Positions 19,491 through 29,228 of a stretch of 64,000 nucleotides of DNA are shown here, one piece after another; the first letter of the stretch is position 1, and every line of letters starts with the position of its first letter. The position numbers and the translations under genes were made by a program. Location of the stretch: contig JAYQMT010000005.1 of NCBI GenBank assembly GCA_038143955.1, forward strand, positions 1,054,001 to 1,118,000. The letters are read 5' to 3'. Below the pieces are notes generated by a model, which searched no databases, was not told the origin of the DNA, and worked only from the letters and a program-made list of their open reading frames with translations. The DNA is from Porticoccus sp038143955. Its GTDB lineage: Bacteria; Pseudomonadota; Gammaproteobacteria; Pseudomonadales; Porticoccaceae.

Positions 19491-20631
19491 TTGTTTTGAT
19501 CAATATTTTGACATATTGGATTAGCGTACATCTCAAGAATAATTTTTTGATATACAGGATCAAGGGGTTCTATTCTTTTATTAAATTCATCAGTTATTTT
19601 GGTCCAATCACACTGAAGTTTAGCTGCCATCTCCTTAGTTATATCATTAGGTTTATGTAGCTTATGGTAAGCCAACAGGTTGGTGGCATGTGGTTTATAG
19701 TTTCTGATAATTTGTTGGTCAATAGAAAGTGCAGCCTCATCAGCGGACATGAAGTCTATTTTCAGGGGTCCCCGAAAGCTACATGTACTGCGCCTTTTCG
19801 CCCAACGATGCCTTTATATATACTAAAGAAATCTTCATCCTCATTTTTTTCATAAGATCCTGTTTTATTTTTTTCAGCTAGCTCCATACTCTTATCAATA
19901 TCAAGAGGATCAAATTCATATGAAATAGATACTGGTACTATATTTAGCTTACTCAAGGCAGTTCCAAAGGTTTGAGATTTTTCTTTGCTAAGGGTTAACA
20001 TTTTCAGTAGAGCTGGTTCCGTTCTGTCTAGACCATTCTTTGCTCGTCCCTCCCGTTGTGCTATCCAAACTGAGGATTTATCCTCAATCAAAGAATATCG
20101 AATATAGCGAGACAATTTAGTTAAAGCTGAAAGTTTTTCTCTTCGCCCTTGCACAGATCTCTTAACAACGAAACTTTTATTAACACGAGCCAAATCAGAT
20201 ACAAATTCTTTTTTAAGTAGATTATCGCCTATAGCTATTCTCACCGTATCCCTGCCGTCGTCGATCAAGGCTACATTTAAGAAAGCTGGATCCATTGCTA
20301 TATCCCTGTGGTTGCTTATATAAAGATAGGGTGTTTTTCGTTCTAATTTTTCTAGGCCACTAATAGTCAAAAAACTATCAGTCTCTATCAGTAGCTTTCC
20401 AAAACTTACTCTCATAGCCTTATGAAGATCTCCTACCTTTTTCATTTTTGAAAATGCTAATCGCAACGTATAAGAAATGATAGGTCTAACTAACCAGGGC
20501 ACCCAGCGATGTAACCTCGGGTACTTAATAGACAACAATGTATCTATAAATTCTGAACTATTAGAAAGTCTAGCTAAAACAGTACTCACCTCACTATCGA
20601 AATAAGGTCTAATATCATCAAATTCATTCAT
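19487..20631 (-). CDS. PlsC-like acyltransferase with C-terminal extension (one frameshift near 19770)
   Basis: This is a membrane-associated glycerolipid acyltransferase-like protein. The acyltransferase HX4D motif is NHRDIAMD, with further blocks FVVKRS, WIAQREGRAKNG and VPVSISYEFDP. The first frame ends at HVAFGDP with a TGA caused by a C4 run. The neighbouring frame continues with SADEAALSIDQQIIRNYKPHATN and LDPVYQKIILEMYANP, so the protein is about 380 aa. Such long relatives occur in marine gammaproteobacteria as generic '1-acyl-sn-glycerol-3-phosphate acyltransferase'. It sits between pyrB and dinG; the true substrate is unknown. Confidence 0.78.
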
Positions 20632-20682
20632 AATCAAAATGGCTTTTCTATTATTTGTATAGGTAGTATTTTTTTAATAAAG

Positions 20683-21690
20683 CTAGCGATGGTTGTGCCA
20701 TGGCACATCTGAAGAGCTTTTCTTTACCAAGTGTACAACATCTAAAGTCATCGCAAATAAAGCCATGCGAACAAGTAAACCGTTATCTGTCTGGCGAAAA
20801 ATAGCTAAATTTGGATTATCATCCAGGTCTTTGTCAAGCTCGTTAGCTTCTTTTCTTGAATCCCTAGGCATCGGATGCATAATTACTGTATTAGGCTCAC
20901 AATGAGCGGTGTAGACAGCTTGATTTAACCTAAATTTCCCACGATATACATCAGCTTCATCTTTGCTAGTAAATCTCTCTTCTTGAATTCTAGTAGAATA
21001 AACTATATCTACATGAGATATACTCGACTCAATTTTTTCTGACTCGATAACTGATAATCCGTTACTTTTCATCTCTTCTACGACGTCTTTTGGCATAGAT
21101 AAATCTTTTGGTGAAACGAGTTGAACAGAAATATTTTTATAAAGCATTAATAATTTACTAAGCGAATGAACTGTTCTCCCATGCTTTAGATCTCCAACCA
21201 TAGCAATACGAAGTCCATCAATTTTTCTGCCTGAGGCTTTAAGCTCCTTTTCTATAGTGTATAAATCTAATAAAGCTTGACTGGGATGTTCATTACTACC
21301 GTCACCACCGTTGATTACTGGAACTCGGCTGCTCTTAGCAAACTCAGCAACTGATCCAGATTTAGGATGTCTCATACATATAATATCGCTGAAACCTGAC
21401 AGTACTCTAGCTGTATCATGTAAAGATTCTCCTTTAGATAAAGCTGAGAGCTCCAGTCCTACCGTCTCTCGCACATCCCCACCTAAAAGATTAAATGCAC
21501 TGCCAAAACTTATGCGAGTTCGCGTACTTGCTTCAAAAAACATATTCCCAAGAATGGCCCCTTCGAGAACTCGTGTTCTTTTTTGTCTTTGGGCATAGGG
21601 CTCCATATCGTCAGCGACACGAAAAATATTATCAATATCAGTTTTTTCAAACTGGCTTATGGAAAGAACACTTTGACCTTTAAGTTTCAC
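20683..21690 (-). CDS. pyrB: Aspartate carbamoyltransferase catalytic subunit
   Basis: PyrB joins carbamoyl phosphate and aspartate, the first committed step of pyrimidine synthesis. The 335 aa product has the carbamoyl-phosphate site FFEASTRTR (S55-R59), the conserved GDGSNEHPSQALLDLYTI, MVGDLKHGRTVHSL and HPMPR. No pyrI regulatory subunit lies next to it, unlike in enterics. It is somewhat longer than E. coli PyrB. Confidence 0.95.
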   Translation of the reverse strand: MKLKGQSVLSISQFEKTDIDNIFRVADDMEPYAQRQKRTRVLEGAILGNMFFEASTRTRISFGSAFNLLGGDVRETVGLELSALSKGESLHDTARVLSGFSDIICMRHPKSGSVAEFAKSSRVPVINGGDGSNEHPSQALLDLYTIEKELKASGRKIDGLRIAMVGDLKHGRTVHSLSKLLMLYKNISVQLVSPKDLSMPKDVVEEMKSNGLSVIESEKIESSISHVDIVYSTRIQEERFTSKDEADVYRGKFRLNQAVYTAHCEPNTVIMHPMPRDSRKEANELDKDLDDNPNLAIFRQTDNGLLVRMALFAMTLDVVHLVKKSSSDVPWHNHR

Positions 21691-21772
21691 TTATACCCCA
21701 AGGCTGAAAATTTAATTCTAACTATTCTAGCGACTTTACTGTGCGCGAACCAGCAACTTATAAAATGAAAGT

Positions 21773-23188
21773 CTAATCAATAATTTCATGACCCCATGTC
21801 TTAAGAGATAACAATATATCACGATCTCTTTCTGAGCAATCCATTGATAATAATAGCTCATCTATTTTTAAAAAATAATCTTTCAAAGAAAGACAGTCTT
21901 CGATCTCACTTGTTAGCCTTTCATTACGCATGTTTCTCCAGGTCTCTTTCTCGATTTCAGTTAAAGAATTAGGATAGTTTACAGCTCTATAAATAAATAA
22001 TAATGCTTTGTAACGTTTATCTTGTATGTTGATACTACCATCAGCTAATTCTGTGGATGAAGAATTTCTTACTTGCTGAAGTAATTTTTGATCACTTTTA
22101 GCTTCAATAAAACCTACATGACTAGATCTGTCAAGATACTCACTTTCTTCAAATTGTCTCATGGAGTAAGTTTTTTTTAACTTTTCAGATAAGTCATACT
22201 TTAGAATTTTGTGCAGGTTCTTTTCACATTTTTCTAAAGAAATATTTAATCGATTTGAAGCAACATCATCTATCAAATTGGGTGTCAGGATAATAGGACA
22301 TTTGTTTGTTTCTATTGTATAGAGTGATATTTTTTGTTTTTGAGATTTATGAATGAATAGATGCTCATATAATTCTTCAGCTGAAAAATCTATCAGTGGC
22401 TGAGGGTCACCCATTAAATTGAAACAAATAATAGAATTATTATTTCTTGGATTAATGGCTATTGGCATCATTAAAGATGAGTAACAATTTTCCTTGCCAA
22501 GCTTGCCAGAAACATGAAAAAACGGTCTTTTTTTATTAACATCTATAGAGTTCTTAACTTCTTTTTTTAGTCGATGCTTGTATACATAATCATATAATTT
22601 GGGCTGTTTAGACATAATTAACTTAGCTACATTAATAGTAGCGATTACGTCAGACAAAGCATCGTGGGCAGATTCATGAGCGATTCCATTTGCTTCAGTC
22701 AAACTAGTTAATTTGAAACAAGGAGAACCATCGTCTTTCACTGGCCAATTTATACCATCTGGTCTGAGTGCCCAAGTTAGGCGGAGTAAATTTAAGATAT
22801 CCCATCTAGAATTCCCATTTTGATGCTCTCGTGCGTAGGGGTCGTAAAAGTTACGGTACAAGCAGTAACGGGTGAATTCATCGTCAAATCCAATACTGTT
22901 ATAACCAACACCACAAGTTTCCGGATAAGATAGTTCTCGATGTATTTTATCAATGAACTCCTTCTCTGGAATACCTTGCTCTAAACAAATTTGCGGTGTA
23001 ATACCTGTAACTATGCAAGATTCAGGAGAAGGAAGTCGATGAGATGGTGGGTGGCAGTACATAACTAAAGGTTCGCCCACTATTTCTAAATTTTCATTAG
23101 TTCTTATGCCGGCGAATTGTGAGATATGATCACGGCTTGGGTTTAATCCAAAAGTTTCGTAGTCATACCAATAAAGACTATTAGTCAT
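21773..23188 (-). CDS. sbcB: Exodeoxyribonuclease I
   Basis: SbcB is a 3'-5' single-strand DNA exonuclease of the DEDDh group. The 471 aa product starts with WYDYETFGLNPSRDHISQFAG (Exo I), has CGVGYNSIGFDDEFTRYCLYRN (Exo II) and AHESAHDALSDVIATI (Exo III with His-Asp). An SH3-like and a helical C-terminal domain follow (LFIYRAVNYPNSLTEIE). It is a single intact gene between pyrB and fumC. Confidence 0.93.
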   Translation of the reverse strand: MTNSLYWYDYETFGLNPSRDHISQFAGIRTNENLEIVGEPLVMYCHPPSHRLPSPESCIVTGITPQICLEQGIPEKEFIDKIHRELSYPETCGVGYNSIGFDDEFTRYCLYRNFYDPYAREHQNGNSRWDILNLLRLTWALRPDGINWPVKDDGSPCFKLTSLTEANGIAHESAHDALSDVIATINVAKLIMSKQPKLYDYVYKHRLKKEVKNSIDVNKKRPFFHVSGKLGKENCYSSLMMPIAINPRNNNSIICFNLMGDPQPLIDFSAEELYEHLFIHKSQKQKISLYTIETNKCPIILTPNLIDDVASNRLNISLEKCEKNLHKILKYDLSEKLKKTYSMRQFEESEYLDRSSHVGFIEAKSDQKLLQQVRNSSSTELADGSINIQDKRYKALLFIYRAVNYPNSLTEIEKETWRNMRNERLTSEIEDCLSLKDYFLKIDELLLSMDCSERDRDILLSLKTWGHEIID

Positions 23189-23434
23189 TTTTGAGTTAAC
23201 TCCATATTTATACTATTTATGATACCTAATATAGATTAAATAACATAAAAATGGTGAAACTAATAATCGCAATTCCTTCAAAGTGATTGGATTTCTGTAA
23301 TTGAAGCATTAAAATATGCTTTTTAATTAACCAAAAAAAAGTTAAATCACCTGGCTCGTTACTCTTAGACTTTTTCTATTTATAGGGCCTATTATTATGT
23401 GTTTTTTAATTTAAAATTTTCGGAGGAAATTTTG

Positions 23435-24823
23435 ATGATGAAGAGAATCGAAACTGACAGTATGGGTGAAATTGAAGTTCCAGTTGATCGTTATTACGGT
23501 GCTCAAACAGCTCGATCTCTCATTTACTTTGATATCGGTATAGAAACTATGCCTCGGGAAATTATAAGGGGTATGGGCATCTTAAAAAAAGCTTCGGCAA
23601 TAGTTAATGCTGACCTAGGACTGCTAGAGGAAGAAAAAAAGAATCTAATTGTCAAATCTGCCGATGAGGTTATAGATGGCAGTCTCGACGATCACTTTCC
23701 GCTTCGAATCTGGCAAACAGGCAGTGGAACTCAATCAAATATGAATACTAATGAGGTTATTGCTAATAGAGCTATTGAGATATCAGGCGGCAAGCTAGGC
23801 TCTAAAACACCAATACATCCTAATGACCACGTAAACATGGGGCAGTCTTCTAATGACACCTTTCCTACGGCGATGCATATTGCAGCAGTTGAACAAATAT
23901 ATAACCATCTACTGCCTGAGCTAACAAGTCTACGCGATGCACTCTCAAAGAAATGTGCTGAATTTCAAGGGATCACTAAAATCGGCCGGACTCATTTAAT
24001 GGATGCCACACCACTCACTCTTGAACAGGAGTTTAGTGGTTATGTGCAGCAACTTACAAATGGAATACAGCGAGTAAAAAACTGCCTACCTAGTCTCAGT
24101 CAAATTGCACTTGGAGGTACCGCAGTTGGTACTGGTCTTAATTCTCATCCAGATTTTTCAGTAAAAGTTGCTAAGCAAATTGCACTTCTAACAAATAGGG
24201 AGTTTATTACAGCGCCAAATAAATTTGAGTCGCTCGCTGCTCACGATGCTGTTGTAGAAGCTAGCGGTGTAATGAAAACACTTGCTTGTTCATTAATGAA
24301 GATAGCTAATGACATAAGATGGCTTGGCTCTGGTCCTCGATGTGGTATAGGAGAGCTAACCTTACCCGCAAACGAACCTGGTAGTTCAATCATGCCAGGC
24401 AAAGTAAACCCTACTCAATCTGAAGCAATGACAATGGTTGCTGCACAAGTTATTGGTAATGATACAGCCATAGCTGTTGGAGGGTCATCTGGAAACTTTG
24501 AATTAAACGTTTTTAAGCCTGTGATGATCTATAATCTTCTACAATCAATAAGACTTCTTGGCGATTCATGCCGATCCTTTAATGCTCATTGTATTTTAGG
24601 AATTATGGCTAATAAATCTAAAATTAATGAACATTTAAATAATTCTTTGATGCTTGTCACAGCTCTAAACCCATATATAGGTTATGATAATGCTGCAAAA
24701 GTAGCCAAAAAAGCGTTTGATGAAAATACAACATTAAAGGAAGCTGCGATTGCTCTTAAACTTCTCACATCTGATGAATTTGACGAGAAAGTAAGGCCCG
24801 AAGAAATGACAAAACCAAAGTAA
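23435..24823 (+). CDS. fumC: Class II fumarate hydratase
   Basis: FumC interconverts fumarate and malate in the TCA cycle. The product (about 462 aa) shows IETDSMGEIEVPVDRYYGAQT at the start, GSGTQSNMNTNEV, the catalytic His region HPNDHVNMGQSSNDTFP, KIGRTHLMDATPLTLEQE and the signature GSSIMPGKVNPTQSE. ATG 23435 is 8 nt after GGAGG and is preferred to upstream codons in the same frame. Confidence 0.96.
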   Translation: MMKRIETDSMGEIEVPVDRYYGAQTARSLIYFDIGIETMPREIIRGMGILKKASAIVNADLGLLEEEKKNLIVKSADEVIDGSLDDHFPLRIWQTGSGTQSNMNTNEVIANRAIEISGGKLGSKTPIHPNDHVNMGQSSNDTFPTAMHIAAVEQIYNHLLPELTSLRDALSKKCAEFQGITKIGRTHLMDATPLTLEQEFSGYVQQLTNGIQRVKNCLPSLSQIALGGTAVGTGLNSHPDFSVKVAKQIALLTNREFITAPNKFESLAAHDAVVEASGVMKTLACSLMKIANDIRWLGSGPRCGIGELTLPANEPGSSIMPGKVNPTQSEAMTMVAAQVIGNDTAIAVGGSSGNFELNVFKPVMIYNLLQSIRLLGDSCRSFNAHCILGIMANKSKINEHLNNSLMLVTALNPYIGYDNAAKVAKKAFDENTTLKEAAIALKLLTSDEFDEKVRPEEMTKPK

Positions 24824-24840
24824 TTTTTTAAACTTATATG

Positions 24841-25512
24841 CTAATCTGTTTTACTATTAAACTGAGATTTTAATTGCTGTATGTCTCGATTGATAATCAA
24901 TCGATGAGCATCAATTGCTTTAATTGCTTTCTCGTTTTCTAATATTCGAATCTCTACGCCCTTTGATGGTTTGCTTCCATATTTAGCAATTAGATCATTT
25001 ACCTCTAACTTAGTAGCTAATGAAGAACTCACTAATGAGCTCATGGATTTATTCGACTTTTCTATTTTTTTACCAATACTCGCAAGATCTTGTTTTTGGT
25101 ACTCTAAAGTAGTTTTAATGTTCTCTATACTCTTTCTATTTCTATCGTAAGCTATTCCCCATAATTTCTTTATCTCAGACCAATGTTTGTCTAACTTTAA
25201 GTCTTGTTCTTTAAAATTTGAATTTATATCTGTCGTAATAACATTGGTTTCGAGAACATCAAAACGCTCCTGAAGTTTACTCAACTCGGCATCCTGAGCA
25301 AGCACTAAGTAGATTAGTCCAATAACAGTTATTATCAAAAGTGGGTTAGATATTTTATGCCAACTAATACCATCTTCAGGGGTGAGATTATCTTGATTCG
25401 AAGAGTTGGAATCACGAGATACTGGTCGACTCATATACACTCCACCTCTTCCAATCCTATCATCACTTTCAGGCACAATTGAATCAGTTTTATTATTGTC
25501 GTCATTTACCAT
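24841..25512 (-). CDS. Unrecognised single-pass membrane protein with coiled coil
   Basis: I do not recognise a family. The 223 aa product starts with a hydrophilic Ser/Asn/Asp-rich cytoplasmic segment. One membrane helix follows (ISNPLLIITVIGLIYLVLA), then a long periplasmic helical region rich in Lys/Glu/Ile (LSKLQERFDVLETN, KKIEKSNKSMSSLV, DIQQLKSQFN) with coiled-coil character. ATG 25512 (MVNDDNNK) is chosen over a longer start at 25563 that would add a hydrophobic stretch. Convergent with fumC; a terminator lies between it and the next upstream gene. Confidence 0.7.
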   Translation of the reverse strand: MVNDDNNKTDSIVPESDDRIGRGGVYMSRPVSRDSNSSNQDNLTPEDGISWHKISNPLLIITVIGLIYLVLAQDAELSKLQERFDVLETNVITTDINSNFKEQDLKLDKHWSEIKKLWGIAYDRNRKSIENIKTTLEYQKQDLASIGKKIEKSNKSMSSLVSSSLATKLEVNDLIAKYGSKPSKGVEIRILENEKAIKAIDAHRLIINRDIQQLKSQFNSKTD

Positions 25513-25645
25513 TGTTTGCAAACTCCCAAGAAAGATAAATTCTATAGAAACATTATACGTCATAGGTATAAAATATGGTCAATAAGTATTCTCTTACAAG
25601 GGTTGATGAACTCAATGATTGAGGGCAACCTTATAAAATAATTCC

Positions 25646-25676
25646 AAAAAAAAGCCCTCAACATGGGCTTTTTTAC
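25646..25676 (-). terminator. Intrinsic terminator downstream of the PuuD-like gene
   Basis: On the reverse strand AAAAGCCC, a 7 nt loop and GGGCTTTT form a stem that continues into a T-run. It begins 24 bp after the stop of the PuuD-like gene. A-runs flank the other side, so it may act in both directions. Confidence 0.8.
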
Positions 25677-25699
25677 AACTTTAAAAATTTTTATAATCT

Positions 25700-26338
25700 T
25701 TAAATATAATAAAGTATTCCAAATAGTACTGCTGTTAGGGTCAAACTGCCGTGTATCACACCTTTGACAGAAGCCATTGGTCCTTGTTTTCCAACAAGAG
25801 CATTGATTTCAAGTGCCACAATAATAGCTAAGCAGATCATGAGATCTAAACCTCCAATAGGTGACCCATAGCCACTTCCACCCCACTGTGCTCCATGCCC
25901 GCTAGCCAACATACCAAAAGCCATAGGAGCTGAAAATAAAACGTTTGTTCTTGATGCTAAGAGTGCTTTAGCTCCATTTGCTGCAGCGTCTCCTTCTTTC
26001 ATACCCAATGCTATTTGTTGGGCAGGCCATATTACAAGCCAGACGTTAAGAAACATTAAGGTTCCCATCGTTGAGCCAATGATAATTGAATTATTGAATT
26101 GATGGTTGTGTGAAAGGCCTCCAAGCAGAACTACACCTGAAATAAAGGTTAGCATAGCTCCCCAACGAAACCACCAGAGTGCGCTTGGCGCAAGTTTTTG
26201 TTTAGCGTCTGCAAGTCCTTCAGGAGTTGCCTGCTTAAAATATCCACCTTGCACAAAGTTGAAATAATAGAGCATACCAATCCATACAATTCCAACTAGC
26301 AGATGACTCCAACGAACAAGAAAATTAAATAATTCCAT
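25700..26338 (-). CDS. PuuD-like polytopic membrane protein (urate hydroxylase N-terminal domain)
   Basis: This 212 aa protein has six or seven hydrophobic segments, starting with MELFNFLVRWSHLLVGIVWIGMLYYFNFVQGG. That resembles the membrane domain of PuuD-type urate hydroxylases (PF06181). Conserved-looking features are the His in RWSHLL, ALWWFRWGAM and LMFLNVWLVIWPAQQ. Full PuuD proteins add a C-terminal cytochrome c domain, absent here. No purine-degradation genes are nearby, so a role in urate oxidation is doubtful. ATG 26338 is chosen over an upstream start at 26371. Confidence 0.6.
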   Translation of the reverse strand: MELFNFLVRWSHLLVGIVWIGMLYYFNFVQGGYFKQATPEGLADAKQKLAPSALWWFRWGAMLTFISGVVLLGGLSHNHQFNNSIIIGSTMGTLMFLNVWLVIWPAQQIALGMKEGDAAANGAKALLASRTNVLFSAPMAFGMLASGHGAQWGGSGYGSPIGGLDLMICLAIIVALEINALVGKQGPMASVKGVIHGSLTLTAVLFGILYYI

Positions 26339-26525
26339 ATTTACACCCAAAATATTAAATTGATATTCCAATACTTTATTATTCTACACTACGTGAAACC
26401 TATTATAAATATTATTTATGATAATAAGTGACTACTTAGTTATTAAAGATAATGATATTGATTTACATTAAAATTGTTTGATCACATAAATAATATTTTT
26501 GATTCTGAATAACTTTTAAATTGAC

Positions 26526-26556
26526 AAAAAAACCCGTAAAAATTACGGGTTTTCGT
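26526..26556 (-). terminator. Intrinsic terminator of groES-groL
   Basis: On the reverse strand CCCGTAA, TTT, TTACGGG is followed by a T7 run. The stem is perfect with flanking A/T pairs and lies about 22 bp after the groL stop. Confidence 0.9.
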
Positions 26557-26577
26557 TACCTTTAGAGCTAGGTGAGT

Positions 26578-28245
26578 TTACATCATACCTCCCATACCTC
26601 CCATACCTCCCATACCTCCCATACCTCCCATATCTGGCATTCCACCAGCAGGGGCAGCTCCTTCATCTGCCGGAGCGTCGGCCACCATAGCTTCAGTGGT
26701 CAACATCAATCCCGCTATTGAAGAGGCTGCTTGCAATGCGCTCCTGGTTACTTTCGCAGGGTCTAAGATTCCCATAGCTATCATATCGCCATATTCTCCT
26801 ATTCCAGCGTTAAAACCAAAGTTACCTTTGCCGGCTTTAATTTTATCTACAACAACCGAACCCTCGCCACCGGCATTCGCTACAATTTGTCTTAAAGGAG
26901 CCTCCATAGATCGTTGAGCTAATCTAATTCCTACATTCTGATCTTCATTATCGCCAGTTAAGCCTTCTATCTCCTGAAGGGCTCGAATCAATGCAACACC
27001 ACCACCAGGAACTACTCCTTCTTCAACAGCTGCACGTGTAGCATGTAAAGCGTCGTCAACACGGGCTTTCTTCTCTTTCATTTCAACTTCAGTAGCAGCA
27101 CCAACTTTAATTACAGCAACACCACCAGCTAATTTCGCAACTCGTTCTTGTAATTTTTCACGATCATAATCAGAAGAAGTATCTTCAATTTGTGCGCGTA
27201 TCTGTTTAACCCTTTCAGCAATACTTTTCTTATCACCTGCACCATCTACAACAGTTGTATTTTCTTTAGTCATACTAATACGTTTAGCTGTACCTAGATG
27301 CTCCAGTGTTACTGCTTCAAGCTCCATACCAACTTCTTCAGAAATTACAGTACCGCCTGTAAGGATAGCTATATCTTCAAGCATAGCTTTACGACGATCA
27401 CCAAAGCCTGGAGCCTTGCATGCAGCAACCTTAACTATTCCGCGCAGATTGTTCACAACAAGTGTAGCAAGAGCTTCTCCATCTACATCCTCTGCAATAA
27501 TTATCAACGCACGACCAGCTTTTGCAACGCTTTCGAGTAAAGGCAATAAATCTCTAATATTTGAAATCTTTTTATCATATAGCAAAATGTAGGGAGTTTC
27601 GTGCTCGACACCCATATTTTCCTGATTAGTTATAAAATAAGGTGATAAGTAGCCTCTATCAAACTGCATACCCTCTACAATATCTAGTTCATTTTCGAGC
27701 CCACTGCCATCTTCGACAGTAATAACTCCCTCTTTTCCAACTTTTTCCATTGCTTGAGCAATAATATCTCCAACGTGTGTGTCACTATTTGCTGATATTG
27801 TACCTACTTGGGCAATAGCTTTATTATCGATACACGGTTTAGCCATTGCAGCAATTTTTTCGACAGCTGAAGAAACAGCCTTGTCTATACCACGCTTTAA
27901 ATCCATGGGGTTCATACCCGCTGCAACAGATTTTAATCCTTCATTTACAATTGATTGTGCCAGAACTGTGGCGGTTGTTGTTCCATCTCCAGCTTCATCA
28001 GAGGCCTTAGAAGCAACTTCTTTAACCATCTGTGCACCCATATTTTCAAATTTATCTTTTAGATCGATTTCTTTTGCAACAGAAACTCCATCCTTAGTTA
28101 CTGTGGGGGCCCCATATGATTTTTCTATAACTACATTACGACCTCTTGGTCCTAGTGTCACCTTTACTGCATCAGCAAGTATATTTACCCCTTTGAGCAT
28201 TGGGTTACGTGCACTATCTCCAAATTTGACTTCTTTATCTGACAT
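26578..28245 (-). CDS. groL: GroEL chaperonin
   Basis: GroEL is the 60 kDa tetradecameric chaperonin. The 555 aa product is intact: KFGDSARNPMLKGVNILADA at the start, VTLGPRGRNVVIEKSYGAP, DGTTTATVLAQ, RAAVEEGVVPGGG, and the C-terminal GGM tail, here five GGM units ending in M. The tail is encoded by a visible tandem repeat in the DNA. It follows groS in one heat-shock operon closed by an intrinsic terminator. Confidence 0.98.
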   Translation of the reverse strand: MSDKEVKFGDSARNPMLKGVNILADAVKVTLGPRGRNVVIEKSYGAPTVTKDGVSVAKEIDLKDKFENMGAQMVKEVASKASDEAGDGTTTATVLAQSIVNEGLKSVAAGMNPMDLKRGIDKAVSSAVEKIAAMAKPCIDNKAIAQVGTISANSDTHVGDIIAQAMEKVGKEGVITVEDGSGLENELDIVEGMQFDRGYLSPYFITNQENMGVEHETPYILLYDKKISNIRDLLPLLESVAKAGRALIIIAEDVDGEALATLVVNNLRGIVKVAACKAPGFGDRRKAMLEDIAILTGGTVISEEVGMELEAVTLEHLGTAKRISMTKENTTVVDGAGDKKSIAERVKQIRAQIEDTSSDYDREKLQERVAKLAGGVAVIKVGAATEVEMKEKKARVDDALHATRAAVEEGVVPGGGVALIRALQEIEGLTGDNEDQNVGIRLAQRSMEAPLRQIVANAGGEGSVVVDKIKAGKGNFGFNAGIGEYGDMIAMGILDPAKVTRSALQAASSIAGLMLTTEAMVADAPADEGAAPAGGMPDMGGMGGMGGMGGMGGMM

Positions 28246-28311
28246 GATAATTTTTCCTTTCTAAAAATTTATTGAAACTTAAGTCTATATTCACAACTGT
28301 ATAATGTTGAT

Positions 28312-28605
28312 TTAAGTTAATACAACTGCCTTAATATCACTTTCACTGAGGATTATTAATTCTTCTCCATCAATTTCAATGGTGTCGCTTCCAGCGTACT
28401 TTCCAAAAACAACTTCATCTCCGATTTTTACATCCACTGGGCGTATTTCACCGTTATCTAAGATCCTCCCAGACCCTATTGCGATTACAGTTCCTTCATT
28501 TGGTTTTTCTTTTGCAGATCCAGGTAACAATATACCACCTGCAGTTTTCTCTTCCTCTTCCTTTCGACGAACAACAATGCGGTCGTGTAGGGGGCGAATT
28601 TTCAT
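28312..28605 (-). CDS. groS: GroES co-chaperonin
   Basis: GroES caps the GroEL chamber. The 97 aa product reads KIRPLHDRIVVRRKEEEEKT at the start, with the mobile loop TAGGILLPGSAKEKP and the roof segment near GDEVVFGKYAGSDTIEIDGEEL. A GGAGA site precedes the ATG. A sigma-32 promoter lies about 100 nt upstream. Confidence 0.98.
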   Translation of the reverse strand: MKIRPLHDRIVVRRKEEEEKTAGGILLPGSAKEKPNEGTVIAIGSGRILDNGEIRPVDVKIGDEVVFGKYAGSDTIEIDGEELIILSESDIKAVVLT

Positions 28606-28708
28606 TATCTTTCTCCACTATATTATTTGAAATCCTGAAATATAAAAAATATCACAGAAAAATTATTAAAGGGTATAAAAAACCAATTTAAACTTATGGC
28701 AGTTTTAT

Positions 28709-28737
28709 ATATGGTGTCAGCTTACACGCATTTCAAG
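28709..28737 (-). promoter_or_regulatory. Sigma-32 heat-shock promoter of groES-groL
   Basis: On the reverse strand CTTGAAA (28731-28737), preceded by a C-run as in the extended consensus, is followed after 14 nt by CACCATAT (28709-28716). This matches CCCCATNT at seven of eight places. It lies between fxsA and groES and gives a leader of roughly 95 nt. Confidence 0.8.
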
Positions 28738-28750
28738 GGGGGAGGGAAAT

Positions 28751-29218
28751 TTATTTATCACGTTCTTCTTCCCAATATTCTGCATCTATGAATTCTTCAT
28801 TCTTATTTGGGTTATTTTCACTAAAATTATCAAAGTGTGTTTGGGGAAATTTTTTTTCATTGGTTGCAACAAATAACTCAGATGTATAGCTAGTTAAAAA
28901 ATATGTCCTAAGTATAGGGACTAAACCGACGACACCTATAAAGTCAGTTATAAATCCGGGTATGATTAAAAGAACCCCGCTGGATGAAATTATTATAGCC
29001 TCTTTCATTTCTTTGGCAGGAATTTCTCCTGCATAGATTCTTTCTCGTGCTCGAAAAAGTGTCTTTAGTCCCTGCTTTCTGAGAAAGAAAGTACCTACTA
29101 TTGCTGTAAATAAAACAAGGTTCACTGTAACAAAAAGTCCAATCTCGTGGCTAACAGCTATTAATATAAATATCTCTACGAAAGGAATTAAAATAAAAAA
29201 TAAAAAAAGGTATCGCAA
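28751..29218 (-). CDS. fxsA: FxsA family membrane protein
   Basis: FxsA is a small inner-membrane protein; in E. coli its overproduction relieves F-exclusion of phage T7. The 155 aa product has four hydrophobic segments (LFLFFILIPFVEIFILIAV; IGLFVTVNLVLFTAIVGTFFLRKQG; IIISSSGVLLIIPGFITDFIGVVGLVPILR). A charged C-terminal tail follows. Its position just upstream of groES is the same as in E. coli. Confidence 0.9.
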   Translation of the reverse strand: MRYLFLFFILIPFVEIFILIAVSHEIGLFVTVNLVLFTAIVGTFFLRKQGLKTLFRARERIYAGEIPAKEMKEAIIISSSGVLLIIPGFITDFIGVVGLVPILRTYFLTSYTSELFVATNEKKFPQTHFDNFSENNPNKNEEFIDAEYWEEERDK

Positions 29219-29228
29219 AAAATATCTC

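Noticed and set aside
23304..23330. Hairpin AAGCAT/ATGCTT followed by T's upstream of fumC
   Set aside because: On the forward strand no gene ends before it; as a terminator for sbcB it would have the wrong orientation. Probably chance.
26578..26640. Tandem CATACCTCC repeat
   Set aside because: It is the reverse complement of the GGM-encoding tail of groL, a well-known feature of the gene and not a separate repeat element.
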